Below the pieces are notes generated by a model. It was not told the origin of the DNA. It ran no database searches and saw only the letters and a program-made list of their open reading frames with translations. This document shows positions 14,690-15,042 of a stretch of DNA of 15,042 nucleotides, piece by piece. Both the position numbers and the translations under genes were made by a program. This DNA comes from Clostridiales bacterium UBA3705 (lineage in GTDB: Bacteria > Bacillota_A > Clostridia > Oscillospirales > Oscillospiraceae). Numbering within the stretch: position 1 is the first letter of the stretch; every line of letters starts with the position of its first letter. The stretch spans positions 10,141-25,182 of the forward strand of contig DFIE01000173.1 of NCBI GenBank assembly GCA_002372735.1, in the 5' to 3' direction.

Positions 14690-14740
14690 ATCATCGGCAG
14701 AGGCGGACGCCCGAAGCGGGGCGTCCGCCCTTGCTTTGCC
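14644..14740. other. GC-rich structured block in the ddl-gap intergenic region
   Basis: GGCAAAGCAA (14644-14653) is perfectly complementary to TTGCTTTGCC (14731-14740). Between them is an 11-bp hairpin (14702-14712 with 14719-14729, loop GAAGCG). The long-range pairing and the terminator-like pairing of 14636-14643 with 14681-14689 cross each other, so they could not both form as simple stems. No open reading frame with a ribosome site is evident. The rest of the intergenic stretch to 14872 is GC-rich, holds a 12-bp palindrome CGGGAATTCCCG (14781-14792) and an A8 tract (14832-14839), and shows no gene. Confidence 0.5.
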
Positions 14741-14872
14741 CCGCGGCGGCCCTGTCGGAGGGGAAAAGCGCGGTTTCCGGCGGGAATTCCCGGCCCGGCA
14801 GGGCAGCTTGGAGCTTTCGGGGCGGGGAGGGAAAAAAAATTCCATTCCATAACAAAAATCAGCGGAAAAGGC

Positions 14873-14901
14873 TGGACAAGCTGACGGTTTTGGTATATAA
14901 T
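14873..14901 (+). promoter_or_regulatory. Sigma-A-type promoter of gap
   Basis: -35 TGGACA (14873-14878), a 17-bp spacer and a perfect -10 TATAAT (14896-14901). The start should be near 14908, giving a leader of about 70 nt before gap. The strong -10 suits a highly expressed glycolytic gene. Confidence 0.85.
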
Positions 14902-14931
14902 AGCGCATATCGGTTGGAAGATATCGATTTA

Positions 14932-14962
14932 TTTCATGATTTAGCGCCACAGGCGCATGAAA
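14932..14962 (+). promoter_or_regulatory. Hairpin in the gap 5' leader
   Basis: TTTCAT (14932-14937) can pair with ATGAAA (14957-14962), and GCGCC (14944-14948) with GGCGC (14952-14956), leaving a 6-nt bulge on one side. The stem ends just before the gap ribosome site (14964-14969). It may stabilise the mRNA or affect initiation; function is inference. Confidence 0.4.
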
Positions 14963-14977
14963 CGGAGGAAAACTATT

Positions 14978-15042
14978 ATGTCTGTTAAAGTTGCAATCAA
15001 TGGCTTTGGCCGCATCGGTCGTCTGGCTTTCCGTCAGATGTT
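14978..15042 (+). CDS. gap: Glyceraldehyde-3-phosphate dehydrogenase, N-terminal fragment
   Basis: The first 21 codons are visible before the window ends. They read MSVKVAINGFGRIGRLAFRQM, carrying the N-terminal NAD-binding Rossmann signature NGFGRIGR of type I GAPDH. This enzyme oxidises glyceraldehyde 3-phosphate to 1,3-bisphosphoglycerate in glycolysis. The ATG at 14978 has GGAGGA (14964-14969) 8 nt upstream. It is transcribed divergently from ddl. Confidence 0.95.
   Translation, partial: MSVKVAINGFGRIGRLAFRQM

Noticed and set aside
14781..14792. Perfect 12-bp palindrome as an operator
   Set aside because: Single short GC-rich palindrome about 80 bp before the gap -35 box with no partner; chance occurrence is likely.
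14446..14850. 134-codon minus-strand frame overlapping the ddl start and its promoter
   Set aside because: No ribosome site before its ATG, Pro/Arg-rich sequence, overlaps ddl in another frame and spans the ddl promoter and the terminator-like T-run.
14627..14988. Plus-strand frames of 85 and 181 codons in the ddl-gap region
   Set aside because: They run through the gap promoter and into gap in another frame, with no domain; the structured GC-rich DNA explains the open frames.
1..15042. Mobile element, CRISPR array, phage or defence system
   Set aside because: No transposase, integrase, phage-type gene, direct-repeat array or nuclease was seen on either strand; all genes are core cell-wall, division or glycolysis genes.

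Overview
The window is about 15 kb of high-GC DNA carrying a division and cell-wall (dcw) gene cluster. Almost everything lies on the minus strand. A low-GC-type sigma-A promoter, PASTA-domain penicillin-binding protein, FtsL/DivIB-type divisome proteins, a DUF1934 gene and a meso-diaminopimelate-type MurE together suggest a high-GC Clostridia lineage, probably an Oscillospiraceae-like gut bacterium. The taxonomic guess is inference from gene content and composition only.

Layout, read in transcription order from the right. At 14978 the plus-strand gap gene (GAPDH) starts and runs off the window. It is separated by a 420-bp divergent intergenic region from a minus-strand two-gene operon, ddl (14555-13491) and a DUF1934 gene (13489-13064). 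That operon has its own promoter (14619-14591) and ends in a strong intrinsic terminator (12998-12961). Next comes the mraZ promoter (12939-12911) with a three-repeat MraZ operator at the predicted transcription start. The dcw operon then runs leftward without a gene on the other strand: mraZ, rsmH, ftsL-like, a class B PBP with two PASTA domains, murE, murF, mraY, ftsW, murG, murA and a partial ftsQ/divIB cut by the window edge at position 1.

The genes work as one pathway. MurA starts UDP-MurNAc synthesis. MurE and MurF finish the peptide, using the D-Ala-D-Ala made by Ddl. MraY and MurG build lipid I and lipid II. FtsW and the class B PBP polymerise and cross-link at the septum, organised by FtsL and FtsQ. 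MraZ is the autoregulator and RsmH a 16S rRNA methyltransferase. murD, murC and murB, often part of such clusters, are absent here. Several junctions overlap by 4 nt (mraZ/rsmH, murE/murF, ftsW/murG), and murA overlaps ftsQ by 68 nt.

I see no mobile element, CRISPR array, tRNA, rRNA or defence system. This is a core housekeeping region and I do not claim a new system. The points most worth a second look are the very long charged cytoplasmic tail of FtsQ, the 68-nt murA/ftsQ overlap, a terminator-like hairpin inside the operon after ftsL, the MraZ operator, and a GC-rich structured block between ddl and gap that includes a minus-strand terminator with no gene in front of it.
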